NCBI GenBank assembly: GCA_020631405.1
Contig: JAHDHH010000030.1
Span: forward strand, 1 to 49,507
DNA: 49,507 nucleotides
Source: Saprospiraceae bacterium
GTDB taxonomy: Bacteria; Bacteroidota; Bacteroidia; Chitinophagales; Saprospiraceae
Reading direction: 5' to 3'
Shown here: positions 17,793 to 28,076 of the stretch, one piece after another
Numbering within the stretch: the first letter of the stretch is position 1
How the letters are laid out: every line of letters starts with the position of its first letter
Position numbers and translations under genes: made by a program
Notes under the pieces: generated by a model
Databases searched by the model: none
The model's input: only the letters and a program-made list of their open reading frames with translations
Told to the model about the DNA's origin: nothing

Positions 17793-20700
17793 ATGAAATT
17801 CTCATTTTTAGCAATATTCGCTTTCGTGATTGCATTCCAATCACATGGGCAAACTGACTGCCTAGTACAAGTTGCCAACGAGCCACAAAAACAAATCAGT
17901 TTCAGGAGTCCTCTTTCACTGGATCAAGATAGTTCAGGACAAGTTTGGGATATTGTCGGTCAGCAGGCCTCAATAGTTATTGATGGTAGTCAGCAGAGTT
18001 CACAATTGGTATTTTCTAACCTACAAGCCTTGGTTCCATTTGGATCTATTGTGACAGGGGTAGAAGCCCGAGTGACCGGCCAGGGTGGCGATGGAATCCA
18101 AGACTTGACAGTATCTCTTTATAATGCAAATGGAGTCATAGGGGAGAATAAGGCAAATTTAGCGTCATCAGGCTCTCCATGGTCTTCAACTCAGAGTACT
18201 TGGAGCTATGGTGGTAGATATGATACTTGGGGACTTGATCTCAGTACTCAGCTTGTCAATGCAGAAGATTTTGGATTGATCTTGCAAGTATCAAATGCTG
18301 GGGAGGTCAGTACAGCCAGTATTGAGTCTGTAAGGATAATCGTAACCTACCAAGAAGTCTATAGCGTCTGTCCAGATCATGAGTGTGTCATCTTTTTCAT
18401 TCAGAATGTATCAAATTACCATTCTTTTGACTGGCATACACCAGATGGGTTTATCAATTTAGATAATGATGAATCTGATGGAATTTATAGCCTTGGTGTA
18501 GGTGATGCTCCAGATGGCTACTATGACGTCTGTGTGGATGTAGTGGGTAGCACAGGACCAGAATCTTGCTGTAGAACATTTAGACTTGGTACTTGTGCAG
18601 CGTCAACGATAGGAGATGTTGTATTTAATGATGTTAATCAAAATGGATTTCAAGACGTTGGTGAGTTTGGCATTCCTAATGTGATGGTTCTTCTGTATGA
18701 TGGCAATGGTAACTTAGTCAATGCTCAAGTTACTGATAGCAATGGAAGCTACCTTTTTGCCAATGTAGAATCAGGTGATTATCGGATAGAAATTAGTGGG
18801 TTTGGTGACTATTTTCCATCTTATGCCTCTTCAATATCTCCATTGTATGATGGCTTTTCAACAGATATCTTTTTCTTAGATTTTGGAGAAACGAAGTTAG
18901 ATGTAGACTTAGGATTGTATAAAGCTTATGAAGTTGGTGGACTTGTATGGTTGGATAGTAATTGTGATGGTATTTATGCTGAAACAGGGTCAGGTATCTC
19001 AGATTTGCAAGTTGCATTGTTCAATATTGCTGATGATGAAGTCATTGCAGTGACAACAGATCAAGACGGAGTTTATGACTTTGGGTCTGTTCCTGAGGGT
19101 TCGTATTACACAGTATTGTCTGGATATGACAACTTACTTTATGCACCAACACTATTAGCTTCAGATCAATTAAATGGAAATAGCTTGTTTCAAGATGGTG
19201 GAAGTGCAGTTTCGCAGACACTTATATTACAAGATCATACAACTCAGTACTTAGGATTGAAGACGATCTATCATAGTATTGCTGGTAGTGTTTGGCTTGA
19301 TGCCAATTGTGATGGACTCAACGAAGGTGAAGATCAACTGTCAGAATTGATAGTAACATTGTATAATGAAATAGGTGAAGTCATAGCTGAGACGCCTTCA
19401 GCTAGTGATGGGAGCTATAGTTTTGACAATTTGACCTATGGCAACTACAGTATAGGATTGTCGGGATTTGATACAGATATTTTCACTGCGACACTATATA
19501 ATATAGGAGGAAACAGTCTCATAGCTCAATCTTCAGGGTTATATGCAACAGACCCTATATTTATAACTTCGGACAATATAATCAACCTAGGATTGAAGCG
19601 AATTTCTTATGATATATCTGGATTTGTTTGGGTAGATAGTAATTGTGATGGAGTAAGTAATGATCCATCAATAGAACTTCCATCTATGATTGTAAGCCTC
19701 ATAGATACCAATGGTAATGCAGTGCAGGCAACTCAGACATCTTCAGAGGGTGACTATCTATTCGAGAATGTGTTAATAGGCGATTATTCTATTACCATTC
19801 TAGGGTTTGATAGCAATTTATATCAAAATACTCTTATCCCAATTGAAGGCACTCTTGGTCAAACAAACGATTTAGCTAGCACAGATACAGGTGTAGCCTC
19901 AACAGAGGTGTTTACGCTGAGTGATACGTATCAATCTTATTTGGGGCTAAAACCAATCTTGCATGAGGTGTCAGGTGTTGTTTGGTTGGATACTAATTGC
20001 AATGGCATCTATGACGATCAGGTATCTGAAGTAGGCCCTTATGGATTGACATTAGTTAGTACAAGTGGAAACATGATTGCAACTACAGTCACTGAGTTTG
20101 ACGGTAGTTTTGTATTTCAGAATATCGTATATGGAGAATACACAATCCATCTTGACGGGGTCAATCCTAATTTGTACGAGTCTACCCTTATTCCAGAAGT
20201 AGGTACTGTGGGAGAGCTCAATACCCTTATAGGAAGTAGTTCAGAATCTCTATTTGTAGCTGATAATACACAAGTTTACTTAGGATTGAAGCAGATCTTC
20301 CATAAGGTGTCGGGTAAGCTATGGTTAGATGATAATTGTGATGGGTTTTACTCATCTGGTGAAGTCCCAATACCTGGATATCAGGTAAATCTAATCAATG
20401 CTAATAATACGATAGTTCAATCTCTAGAAGTGGATGCAGAAGGGAGTTATTGCTTTAATAATGTCACTTATGGAGACTATAAAATCTCAGTAGAAGGATA
20501 TGACGACTCAGTATTAGTGCCTACCATTACTCCAGATCCAGCTGGCTTAGACATTCCTAATACGCTTACAGTACAGGCTGATGGGAGCTTTGCCACTGAT
20601 TTTGAACTAGTCAATGAAAATACTGGGATCTATCTGGGTTTCAAGACTATAACATATCCAATATTAGGTTTTGTGTGGGAAGATCTAAACTGTGATGGGA

Positions 20701-23700
20701 TGTACATAGATTCTGAGCCTTTCCTGCCAGGATATACCTTGGAGTTATTTGATATGTTAGATCAATTAGTTGCATCTACTGAAAGTACTGAAACAGGGTT
20801 TGACTTTGGTGTTCAGCCAGTTGGAGAATATTATATCAAACTTATACCTATTGATAATGCATTAACAGCAACATTCAACCCAATTCTTCAAGAAGGCAAC
20901 AGCTTGAATGCAATCAATGACCTCTTGCTTTCAGAAATTTTTTCAATAGGTCCAAATACGAATATAGCTCTTGGTCTGAAGAAGACTAGTGGAACTCTAT
21001 CTGGAGTGACATGGTACGATATTGATGGCAATGGCATTAATGATCTTTCGGAGCCGCCACTTGCTAATGTTGATATCTACCTATTGTCTTGTGAGGACAA
21101 TACATACATTGATACAGTATCGACTGATGAGGCAGGCACCTACCTATTTGATGATGTGGCTACTGGGTCATATTACCTCTTGTTTGAAGAACCTGACACG
21201 TATGTATTCTCTAACTATACTACTGGGTCAACGGAGAATAACAATGATATAGATGGTGGTAATGGCATTGGTACCACAAGTTGCTTTGAGGTCTTACCTG
21301 GCGAAAATCTGACTTATGACGGAGGATTTACTAAGTATGCCTCTATTGGTGACTTTGTGTGGGCCGACATAAATTCAGATGGCATGCAGTCAACAGACGA
21401 GCTTGGGCTTGAAGGTATTCAGGTGGAGCTCTATACACTAGATGGTACAGGAGTAGATACAGTACTGACAAATTCTAATGGAAATTACAGCTTTGACAGC
21501 ATACTACCGGGAAGTTATTATGTGAAGGTTGTATTGCCAGAGGGTGGTCAATTTTCAGTTATGACTGGAGTAGATCAGAACTTAGACAGTAATATTTCGA
21601 ATCAGTATGGAGAGGGCAGCACTAGTGCTATAACACTACTAGCAGAAGATGTTAATACGACTATAGATGCTGGGATTATGATTAGTTTGTCTTCTATCGC
21701 TGGTGCAGTATGGGAAGACGAAAGTGCTAATAATGTTAGAGATTCATCGGACCAAGGTCTCGAGGATTACGTAGTAAGCTTGATTAGTATAAGTGGAGAA
21801 ACACTTGCTACCACAACTACTGATCAACAAGGTAATTACAAATTTGACCAATTATTTCCGGGCAGTTATCAAGTGCAATTTTTCATCGGGGAGGAGTATG
21901 ACTTCGTAAATGCCAATGTAGGAGCACCTGAGTTTAATTCTGATGTGGTTACCGAGGACGGATTTACGGCTATCATCGACTTAGGGATTCAAGAAGACAT
22001 AACGGGTATTGACGCCGGAGTATTTACAGCAGGAATGATTTCTGGTCAGCTATTTATTGATGTCAATGCTAACAATATTCAAGATGAGGAAGATAGCTTG
22101 GCTATAGAGGAAATGGTTGCAGTTTCGCTAATTGATGCAGCTGCTCAAGAAGTAGTCATGACCACCGTTGCAAGTAATGGGGAGTATGCCTTCGTTAACG
22201 TCATGCCTGGGTTTTACTTTATCAGGGTTGACTTGATAGAAGGTCACATCTTCTCTGCTTTTGGAGAGGGGTTTGATGATGATATTGATTTTAATATTTT
22301 CTCTATTAGCGATACCTATGGAGAGACTAATTCTATTCTTATCACTTCAAATGACTTCGTTGATAATGTCGATGTAGGATTTACCCCTGATACGGAGTTT
22401 GGTCAAGTAGGTGGTAGGATATTCCTAGATAACTATGCTAACGGGATACAAGATGATGACCCAGGAATGGAATCAGTTGGGATTAGGCTCTACAGTGCAG
22501 GTGGTGTACATATCAATGCTGGTGTCACTGATGCTAATGGAGACTTCATATTTAATAATGTGATTTCTGGTCTGTACTATATTGACTTCGACGTGCCTGA
22601 GGGTTACTTTTTGACAGATAGTGAGATGTCCAATGATGAATCTATAGATTCAGACTTTATGATGACTGATGGCTTTGCTAGAAGTGAGCCGATAGTAGTT
22701 GTCGAGGATGGTGCAATGTATAGGGTAGATGGAGGATTATATCAGACTGCAAGTATGGGTGGTGAGGTATGGTTTGATACTAATGCTGATGGCTTACAAG
22801 GTATAGATGAGCCGCTTATTGATGATTACGCTATTACAGTTGGAAGAGGCTTTGGGGATAATGTAGCTACGCTAAATACCGTAAATGGACAGTACAATCT
22901 AGATGATATTAAACCAGGGTTATATCATATTTATGTGGACTTAGTGGATAATTATGTGTTTACTCAGGCACATGTTGGAGGAGATAATACCGTAGATAAT
23001 GATATCGCTAACCAATATATTGACTTCGGTACTACATTTAATTTGTTTATCAAATCAGGGGAAGAAAGGCAGCATATTGATGTAGGGTTTATTGAAAAAG
23101 AATCAATCGTGATTAGTTCAATTACTGGGAATTTGTTTGAAGATATGAATGCTGACGGGTTGAATAATGACAATGCCCCATTATCCGATATTGTTGTCAG
23201 GTTGATTGACGTTACTAATGGCATTATCATTGGGGAGTCATTGACTAATAGTGCAGGGCAATATGCCTTTGACGAAGTGTTGACGGGAGAGTATGTAGTT
23301 GATATTGCCCCAGGTCAGGATTGGATACTTTCGCCACTACAAGTAGGCAGTAATGATGCCATTGATTCTGACTTTATCGAGGCGCCAAATTCTGTGTATT
23401 ATGAATTTGAGATAGGAGATACTGAAGAACACTTAGTTGCTGACGCAGGATTCTATCAATTTGGTTCTATCGGAGATCAGGTGTGGGTAGATGCTAACGA
23501 AAATGGAATCTACGACACAGATGAAGTTGGGATAGACGGAGTTACGCTGTACCTTGTATCTAATGGGGATGTTGTTGACGACTACGTCACTGATGCTTCA
23601 GGGAAATATACATTTGAAGATTTATTGCCTGGAGAGTACTCAATTGGAAGTAGTATCCAAGAAGGGTACTCCTATACAGAACATAGTCAAGGTGGTCTAG

Positions 23701-26700
23701 AAGTAGATTCAGACATTATTCTGGTGTCTGGATTGAGTGGAAGTACATCAGCTATTCAGATTAATTCAAGAGAGCACAACACGACCATTGATATTGGTAT
23801 AGTAAAAGAAGAAGTTGTCATCTTAGAAAGTGCAATAGAAGGCTTAGTATGGGATGACTTAAATGGTAATGGGATACTAGAAGCAGGTGAGCCACAACTT
23901 AACGATGTTTCAGTGTTCTTATATTCCAGTGATGATCAACTTGTAGATATCTCTGAAACTGGAGATACAGGGACTGACGGCCGCTATAGATTTGAGATAA
24001 CTTCACCAGGAGAATACTATATTGTATTCGATGCAGATAGTGCAGGTGACTTGGTTACCACTCCAAATGCGTCAGCTGATGAATTGCTTGATTCAGATGT
24101 CACTGGTGAGCTAAGAGAATATGCTACAGACCTCATCACTGTAAATGAAGGTGCTGAACTCCGTGGGGTCAACTTGGGAGTCATATCATATGGACAGATT
24201 GGAGATATTGCATGGATTGATGAGAATGAGAATGGACAATATGAGAGTGACGAAGCAGGAGCACAGGGAGTGGTCATTACATTGTTTTACAATAACAGTA
24301 TGTTAGATACATATACGACTACGACTACGACTACGGGAAGATATTTGTTTGATGACCTTCTTCCAGGAGATTATAGAATAGCAACTGCGATTCCAAGCGG
24401 CACTTTCTATTCAGACTCTGGACAAGGAGACGAAACTGTTGATTCAGATATTCTACTAGCATCCGGATTGTCAGGCACTACAGATATTATTACTCTCAAG
24501 TCAGGAGAAAGTAATCTAAACGTGGATATTGGCGTAATAGAAGAAGAGGTAGTAGTTATACCTGGTTCAGTAAGAGGTGTAGTGTGGGAGGATCTTAATG
24601 CAAATGGAATTTATGAAATAGGTGAACCACGCATCAATGATGTCACTGTTTACCTCTACGATGCTGCAAACAACTTAGTGGACATCACAGAAACAGGTGA
24701 TACTGGAGTAGAAGGTATTTACGCTTTTGATGTGGAGAGTTTTGGTAGCCACTACGTCATTTTCGAAGGTGATGGGTTGGCAGATGTCATTACAGCTTCT
24801 AATATAGCATCTGATGACTTAGTTGACTCAGATGTGACTGGAGACTTTGATCAATTTTCAACAAGTCTTTTTGAGATCACAGAAGGTGACATAGTTGATG
24901 GATTGAATCTTGGATTGTATGATTATGCCAAGCTTGGTGACTTTGCATGGCTTGATAGTAATGAAGATGGGCTTCAGCAATTTGGAGAAGAAGGGATCAA
25001 CGGAATTAGAGTAAGTCTATTCGACAGTGAAGGTCAATTTGTAGGTCAGAAATTTACAGTTTCATTGAATGGTAACGATGGTTACTATCTATTTGATGAG
25101 TTGAAGCCTGGCGACTATCGAATCGAGGTTAATCTTAACGCAGGCCTAGAGTTTACAAGTGGTAAGGTAGGTGGTGATGCTGACTTCGACTCTGACATCA
25201 TTGACGGAACCAACTCTTCTGATATGATAACCTTGCACAGTGGTGAAGAAAACATGAGCACAGATATAGGCTTTAGCACCATGCCCGGACAATTAGGTGA
25301 CTTTGTATGGATAGATACGAATGGAGATGGAGTTCAGTCTCCAGGTGAAGTTGGCTTGAATGGTGTTCAAGTAGAATTGTTTGACAACAGTCACAATTTG
25401 ATATTAAGTACTATGACTTCTTCTTTGAATGGGGAACCAGGATATTATGTCTTTGACAATGTGTTTACTGGAAGCTACTACATCAAGTTTAGTTTGCCAG
25501 GAGACTATGTATTTGTGAGAGCTAATTCAGGAAATAACGATGGACTAGATTCTGATGTATCTTCTAATATTAGTTTAGGAACTACTGATATTTTTAGTCT
25601 GTCTTCAGGTATACAAGATGTAGATGTTGATGCAGGGGTATACTTGCCATCAAGTATTGGAGACTACGTTTGGTATGATGAGAACAAGAATGGAATACAA
25701 GATATGACGGAGCAAGGTGTTGGCTTGGTGGTAGTCAACTTGTATCACACACAATTTGGCTTTGTAGGAAGTACACTAACTGATTCGAATGGTAGATATG
25801 CATTTGAAGATTTACCATCTGGCAGTTATTATATCGACATCGATTTACCTGATGACTTACAATTCACTTTGCAGAAGCAAGGTAGTAATGGCGAAGTTGA
25901 TAGTGATGTGTCTGGGAATGGTATTTCGAGTACATTCACAGTAGGTTACAATGAGGCTGTCGTAGACTTAGATGCTGGAGTATATAAGACAAGTGGACTG
26001 GTTGGGGATTATATTTGGCATGATTCCAATGCCAATGGCCAGCAGGACTTTGATGAAGTGGGTATGGCAGGGGTAGCAATAACGTTGATGAGTACGGCAC
26101 TTGACCCAGTTCGTGATATGGTCTCTGATGCCATGGGTAACTACATCTTTGATGACTTAGTTCCAGGTAATTACAGGCTTCATGTGGAAGCACCAAGTGG
26201 GTTCCTCCACTCTGAGCAAGGAGTAGGCTTTGTTGATGAAGAAGATAGTGACTTTGACCAAGATGGAATGTCAGACGTCTTGTATCTTGACGCTGATAAC
26301 TCAAGGAGAAATATTGATGCTGGTCTCTTCCAATTTGGACAACTTATCACTCCTGTTTGGGTTGATGCGAATGAAGATGGCATCAACAATGATCCTATGG
26401 TAGATTTCGACCAGATGACTGTACATCTTTTTGACAAACAAAGTAATGCAGTAGCTGCCAGCACTGAAATATTTAGCCAAGGTGGTGGTCAGTTTGTACA
26501 ATTCGATAATGTCAAACCAGGCGAGTACTACCTTGTATTCAAGACTAGTCAGTTTGAGAAAGAGACTTCAAGAAGTCAAGGAAGTAATCCAATGCTTGAT
26601 TCGGATGTGTTCATGTTTGCTGGAGAATTGATGACTGATGTATTCCAAATAACTTCGGGACAAGTCAAGCAAGATATCGCTGCAGGATTCATACTTGAAG

Positions 26701-26960
26701 AAAAGCAAGTCTCTGCAGATATCTATCCTAACCCGACCACTGATGCCATCCAAGTCCAATTCAGCAATATGATCAAAAAGGTCGATCAGGTTTATATAGA
26801 GTTGTATAATGCAACAGGACAACTTGTATACTCGGAGCATACAACTGATACGGATTCTAATTACACAATTGATCTAAAGGGTTTTGACGCAGCAGTTTAC
26901 CAGTTGTACATTTATGCAAATGGACATAGATTCGCAAAGCAAATTATCAAACTTGACTAA
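17793..26960 (+). CDS. Giant T9SS-exported surface protein with 23 SdrD-B-like domains
   Basis: A 3055-residue secreted protein. The start is the ATG at 17793, giving signal peptide MKFSFLAIFAFVIAFQSHGQ. After a ~190-residue N-terminal beta domain and a Cys-containing linker (VCPDHEC...CCRTFRLGTC) come 23 consecutive SdrD-B/Cna-B-like beta-sandwich domains of about 115-120 residues, each with a VWxDxNxDGxxD calcium-loop motif near its start, an internal DxxGxYxFDxxxPGxY strand pair and a late xxxDxGxY strand. A T9SS type A sorting domain (IYPNPTTDAIQVQF) ends the protein. Such proteins form long calcium-stiffened stalks on the cell surface, usually for adhesion. Domains 2-7 form a distinct subgroup with Cys in the calcium loop. 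No catalytic domain is seen. The FAD oxidoreductase gene overlaps the 3' end. Confidence 0.9.
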   Translation: MKFSFLAIFAFVIAFQSHGQTDCLVQVANEPQKQISFRSPLSLDQDSSGQVWDIVGQQASIVIDGSQQSSQLVFSNLQALVPFGSIVTGVEARVTGQGGDGIQDLTVSLYNANGVIGENKANLASSGSPWSSTQSTWSYGGRYDTWGLDLSTQLVNAEDFGLILQVSNAGEVSTASIESVRIIVTYQEVYSVCPDHECVIFFIQNVSNYHSFDWHTPDGFINLDNDESDGIYSLGVGDAPDGYYDVCVDVVGSTGPESCCRTFRLGTCAASTIGDVVFNDVNQNGFQDVGEFGIPNVMVLLYDGNGNLVNAQVTDSNGSYLFANVESGDYRIEISGFGDYFPSYASSISPLYDGFSTDIFFLDFGETKLDVDLGLYKAYEVGGLVWLDSNCDGIYAETGSGISDLQVALFNIADDEVIAVTTDQDGVYDFGSVPEGSYYTVLSGYDNLLYAPTLLASDQLNGNSLFQDGGSAVSQTLILQDHTTQYLGLKTIYHSIAGSVWLDANCDGLNEGEDQLSELIVTLYNEIGEVIAETPSASDGSYSFDNLTYGNYSIGLSGFDTDIFTATLYNIGGNSLIAQSSGLYATDPIFITSDNIINLGLKRISYDISGFVWVDSNCDGVSNDPSIELPSMIVSLIDTNGNAVQATQTSSEGDYLFENVLIGDYSITILGFDSNLYQNTLIPIEGTLGQTNDLASTDTGVASTEVFTLSDTYQSYLGLKPILHEVSGVVWLDTNCNGIYDDQVSEVGPYGLTLVSTSGNMIATTVTEFDGSFVFQNIVYGEYTIHLDGVNPNLYESTLIPEVGTVGELNTLIGSSSESLFVADNTQVYLGLKQIFHKVSGKLWLDDNCDGFYSSGEVPIPGYQVNLINANNTIVQSLEVDAEGSYCFNNVTYGDYKISVEGYDDSVLVPTITPDPAGLDIPNTLTVQADGSFATDFELVNENTGIYLGFKTITYPILGFVWEDLNCDGMYIDSEPFLPGYTLELFDMLDQLVASTESTETGFDFGVQPVGEYYIKLIPIDNALTATFNPILQEGNSLNAINDLLLSEIFSIGPNTNIALGLKKTSGTLSGVTWYDIDGNGINDLSEPPLANVDIYLLSCEDNTYIDTVSTDEAGTYLFDDVATGSYYLLFEEPDTYVFSNYTTGSTENNNDIDGGNGIGTTSCFEVLPGENLTYDGGFTKYASIGDFVWADINSDGMQSTDELGLEGIQVELYTLDGTGVDTVLTNSNGNYSFDSILPGSYYVKVVLPEGGQFSVMTGVDQNLDSNISNQYGEGSTSAITLLAEDVNTTIDAGIMISLSSIAGAVWEDESANNVRDSSDQGLEDYVVSLISISGETLATTTTDQQGNYKFDQLFPGSYQVQFFIGEEYDFVNANVGAPEFNSDVVTEDGFTAIIDLGIQEDITGIDAGVFTAGMISGQLFIDVNANNIQDEEDSLAIEEMVAVSLIDAAAQEVVMTTVASNGEYAFVNVMPGFYFIRVDLIEGHIFSAFGEGFDDDIDFNIFSISDTYGETNSILITSNDFVDNVDVGFTPDTEFGQVGGRIFLDNYANGIQDDDPGMESVGIRLYSAGGVHINAGVTDANGDFIFNNVISGLYYIDFDVPEGYFLTDSEMSNDESIDSDFMMTDGFARSEPIVVVEDGAMYRVDGGLYQTASMGGEVWFDTNADGLQGIDEPLIDDYAITVGRGFGDNVATLNTVNGQYNLDDIKPGLYHIYVDLVDNYVFTQAHVGGDNTVDNDIANQYIDFGTTFNLFIKSGEERQHIDVGFIEKESIVISSITGNLFEDMNADGLNNDNAPLSDIVVRLIDVTNGIIIGESLTNSAGQYAFDEVLTGEYVVDIAPGQDWILSPLQVGSNDAIDSDFIEAPNSVYYEFEIGDTEEHLVADAGFYQFGSIGDQVWVDANENGIYDTDEVGIDGVTLYLVSNGDVVDDYVTDASGKYTFEDLLPGEYSIGSSIQEGYSYTEHSQGGLEVDSDIILVSGLSGSTSAIQINSREHNTTIDIGIVKEEVVILESAIEGLVWDDLNGNGILEAGEPQLNDVSVFLYSSDDQLVDISETGDTGTDGRYRFEITSPGEYYIVFDADSAGDLVTTPNASADELLDSDVTGELREYATDLITVNEGAELRGVNLGVISYGQIGDIAWIDENENGQYESDEAGAQGVVITLFYNNSMLDTYTTTTTTTGRYLFDDLLPGDYRIATAIPSGTFYSDSGQGDETVDSDILLASGLSGTTDIITLKSGESNLNVDIGVIEEEVVVIPGSVRGVVWEDLNANGIYEIGEPRINDVTVYLYDAANNLVDITETGDTGVEGIYAFDVESFGSHYVIFEGDGLADVITASNIASDDLVDSDVTGDFDQFSTSLFEITEGDIVDGLNLGLYDYAKLGDFAWLDSNEDGLQQFGEEGINGIRVSLFDSEGQFVGQKFTVSLNGNDGYYLFDELKPGDYRIEVNLNAGLEFTSGKVGGDADFDSDIIDGTNSSDMITLHSGEENMSTDIGFSTMPGQLGDFVWIDTNGDGVQSPGEVGLNGVQVELFDNSHNLILSTMTSSLNGEPGYYVFDNVFTGSYYIKFSLPGDYVFVRANSGNNDGLDSDVSSNISLGTTDIFSLSSGIQDVDVDAGVYLPSSIGDYVWYDENKNGIQDMTEQGVGLVVVNLYHTQFGFVGSTLTDSNGRYAFEDLPSGSYYIDIDLPDDLQFTLQKQGSNGEVDSDVSGNGISSTFTVGYNEAVVDLDAGVYKTSGLVGDYIWHDSNANGQQDFDEVGMAGVAITLMSTALDPVRDMVSDAMGNYIFDDLVPGNYRLHVEAPSGFLHSEQGVGFVDEEDSDFDQDGMSDVLYLDADNSRRNIDAGLFQFGQLITPVWVDANEDGINNDPMVDFDQMTVHLFDKQSNAVAASTEIFSQGGGQFVQFDNVKPGEYYLVFKTSQFEKETSRSQGSNPMLDSDVFMFAGELMTDVFQITSGQVKQDIAAGFILEEKQVSADIYPNPTTDAIQVQFSNMIKKVDQVYIELYNATGQLVYSEHTTDTDSNYTIDLKGFDAAVYQLYIYANGHRFAKQIIKLD
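18603..26705 (+). repeat. Array of 23 diverged SdrD-B-like domain repeats
   Basis: I counted 23 units by their starts (pattern SIGDxVWxDxNxDG or variant), giving a mean of about 352 bp. Units 2-7 (18930 to ~20990) share DxNCDG and end in YLGLK-type strands; units 8-23 lack that Cys and end in DxGxY-type strands. Units 15-16 and 17-18 are more alike to each other than to neighbours. Confidence 0.85.
24315..24335 (+). repeat. In-frame hexanucleotide repeat encoding a Thr run
   Basis: ACGACT repeated three times plus ACG encodes seven consecutive Thr in SdrD-B domain 17. The period of six keeps the reading frame, so copy-number change would lengthen or shorten the Thr run without a frameshift. 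Confidence 0.9.
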
Positions 26961-28011
26961 TAAACACTTAGACTATATTATAGTAGGACAGGGCCTAGCA
27001 GGCTCTGTCCTTTCTTTTTTGCTGGAGCAACAGGGTTACAGTATTCTAGTCATTGACAAAGGACATCAACATGCTGCGAGTAATGCCGCCGCTGGCCTCA
27101 TCAATCCAATTACTGGGAGGTACTATACCAAGTCATGGAAAATTGAAGAACTGATTGACAGTGCAAGAATGATCTATGGTGAAATAGAACAACACCTTGG
27201 ATGCAAGCTTTGGTATGATATTGATATCTATCGAGCTCTTCACTCTATAGAACAAGTCAATGACTGGGCTCTGAGAAGCCTAAACCCTGATTACAAGGAC
27301 TTTGCGGCAGATGCACCGAATGACCATGTGTATCGTGGGGTAGTCAATGATTCTGAAGGTACTGCACTGATTAAAGGTGGTGCTAGGGTAGATATTGGTT
27401 TGTTTATTGAGCAATACCGAAGTTATTTGATCGAATCCGAACTCCTCTTAGAAACTGGATTTGACTATAGTCAACTAACCCTCAGTACGGATACTGTCAA
27501 TTATGGAGCAGTCAGTGCCGACCACTTAATATTCAGCGAGGGATATCAAATGCTTAATAATCCTTACTTTAACTACCTTCCACTTGCACCTGCTAAGGGA
27601 GAGAGCTTACATATAAAGATCAAAGATGTAGAGATTCCCCACAATGTGATGAAGCACCAACAGTATCTAGTCCCAATTGGTAATGAGCAATTTTGGTCTG
27701 GTGGGGGATTTGCTTGGAAGTATCAGGACTCAGCACCTACCAAAGCATTTATAGAAAAGTATGTTAAGGACCTAGGTCAATTCATAAATCATCCAATATC
27801 AATTGTGGAACACAGAGCTGGAGTAAGACCATGTGTCAAAGATAGAAAACCACTCATCGGTACCCACCCCGAACATCCTCGACTCCACATATTCAATGGA
27901 TTGGGAACAAAGGGTACCTCACTTGCACCATTTTTTGCAAAGCAATTCGTCGAATATTTAACAGGCAATGGTGATCTCTTGCCTGTCGTGGATATTACTC
28001 GATTTAGTTAA
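26920..28011 (+). CDS. FAD-dependent oxidoreductase (DAO/DadA-like)
   Basis: A DAO-fold flavoprotein of about 363 residues. The N-terminal strand YIIVGQGLAGS contains the dinucleotide-binding GxGxxG (23-28), followed by VIDKGHQHAASNAAAGLINPITG, and near the C-terminus the FAD-binding GTHPEHPRLHIFNGLGTKG stretch. These enzymes oxidise amines or amino acids using FAD. The substrate is unknown; the family is broad. The start is uncertain: ATG at 26914 or 26920 overlaps the preceding gene by about 41-47 nt, while TTG at 26953 overlaps by 8 nt and starts just before the first strand. An intrinsic terminator lies within codons ~22-31, which is unusual and questions how this gene is expressed. The neighbouring surface protein gives no functional clue. 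Confidence 0.85.
   Translation: MDIDSQSKLSNLTNKHLDYIIVGQGLAGSVLSFLLEQQGYSILVIDKGHQHAASNAAAGLINPITGRYYTKSWKIEELIDSARMIYGEIEQHLGCKLWYDIDIYRALHSIEQVNDWALRSLNPDYKDFAADAPNDHVYRGVVNDSEGTALIKGGARVDIGLFIEQYRSYLIESELLLETGFDYSQLTLSTDTVNYGAVSADHLIFSEGYQMLNNPYFNYLPLAPAKGESLHIKIKDVEIPHNVMKHQQYLVPIGNEQFWSGGGFAWKYQDSAPTKAFIEKYVKDLGQFINHPISIVEHRAGVRPCVKDRKPLIGTHPEHPRLHIFNGLGTKGTSLAPFFAKQFVEYLTGNGDLLPVVDITRFS
26985..27020 (+). terminator. Intrinsic terminator of the surface-protein gene, embedded in the FAD gene
   Basis: An 11-bp hairpin (AGGACAGGGCC, loop TAGCA, GGCTCTGTCCT, one G-U pair) is followed by TTCTTTTTT. It begins 25 nt after the surface-protein stop and lies wholly within the coding sequence of the FAD oxidoreductase, over its GxGxxG motif. 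The G-U pair and the T-run fit plus-strand function only. Confidence 0.8.
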
Positions 28012-28076
28012 AGCTAAAGAAAAATTGATATTATTTCATATCTTGAGATATCACGAATAGGTTGCATGGTTAACTG

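Noticed and set aside
18603..26705. Possible CRISPR or simple satellite DNA because of the long repeat array.
   Set aside because: Units are about 350 bp, strongly diverged and in frame, so they are protein domain repeats.
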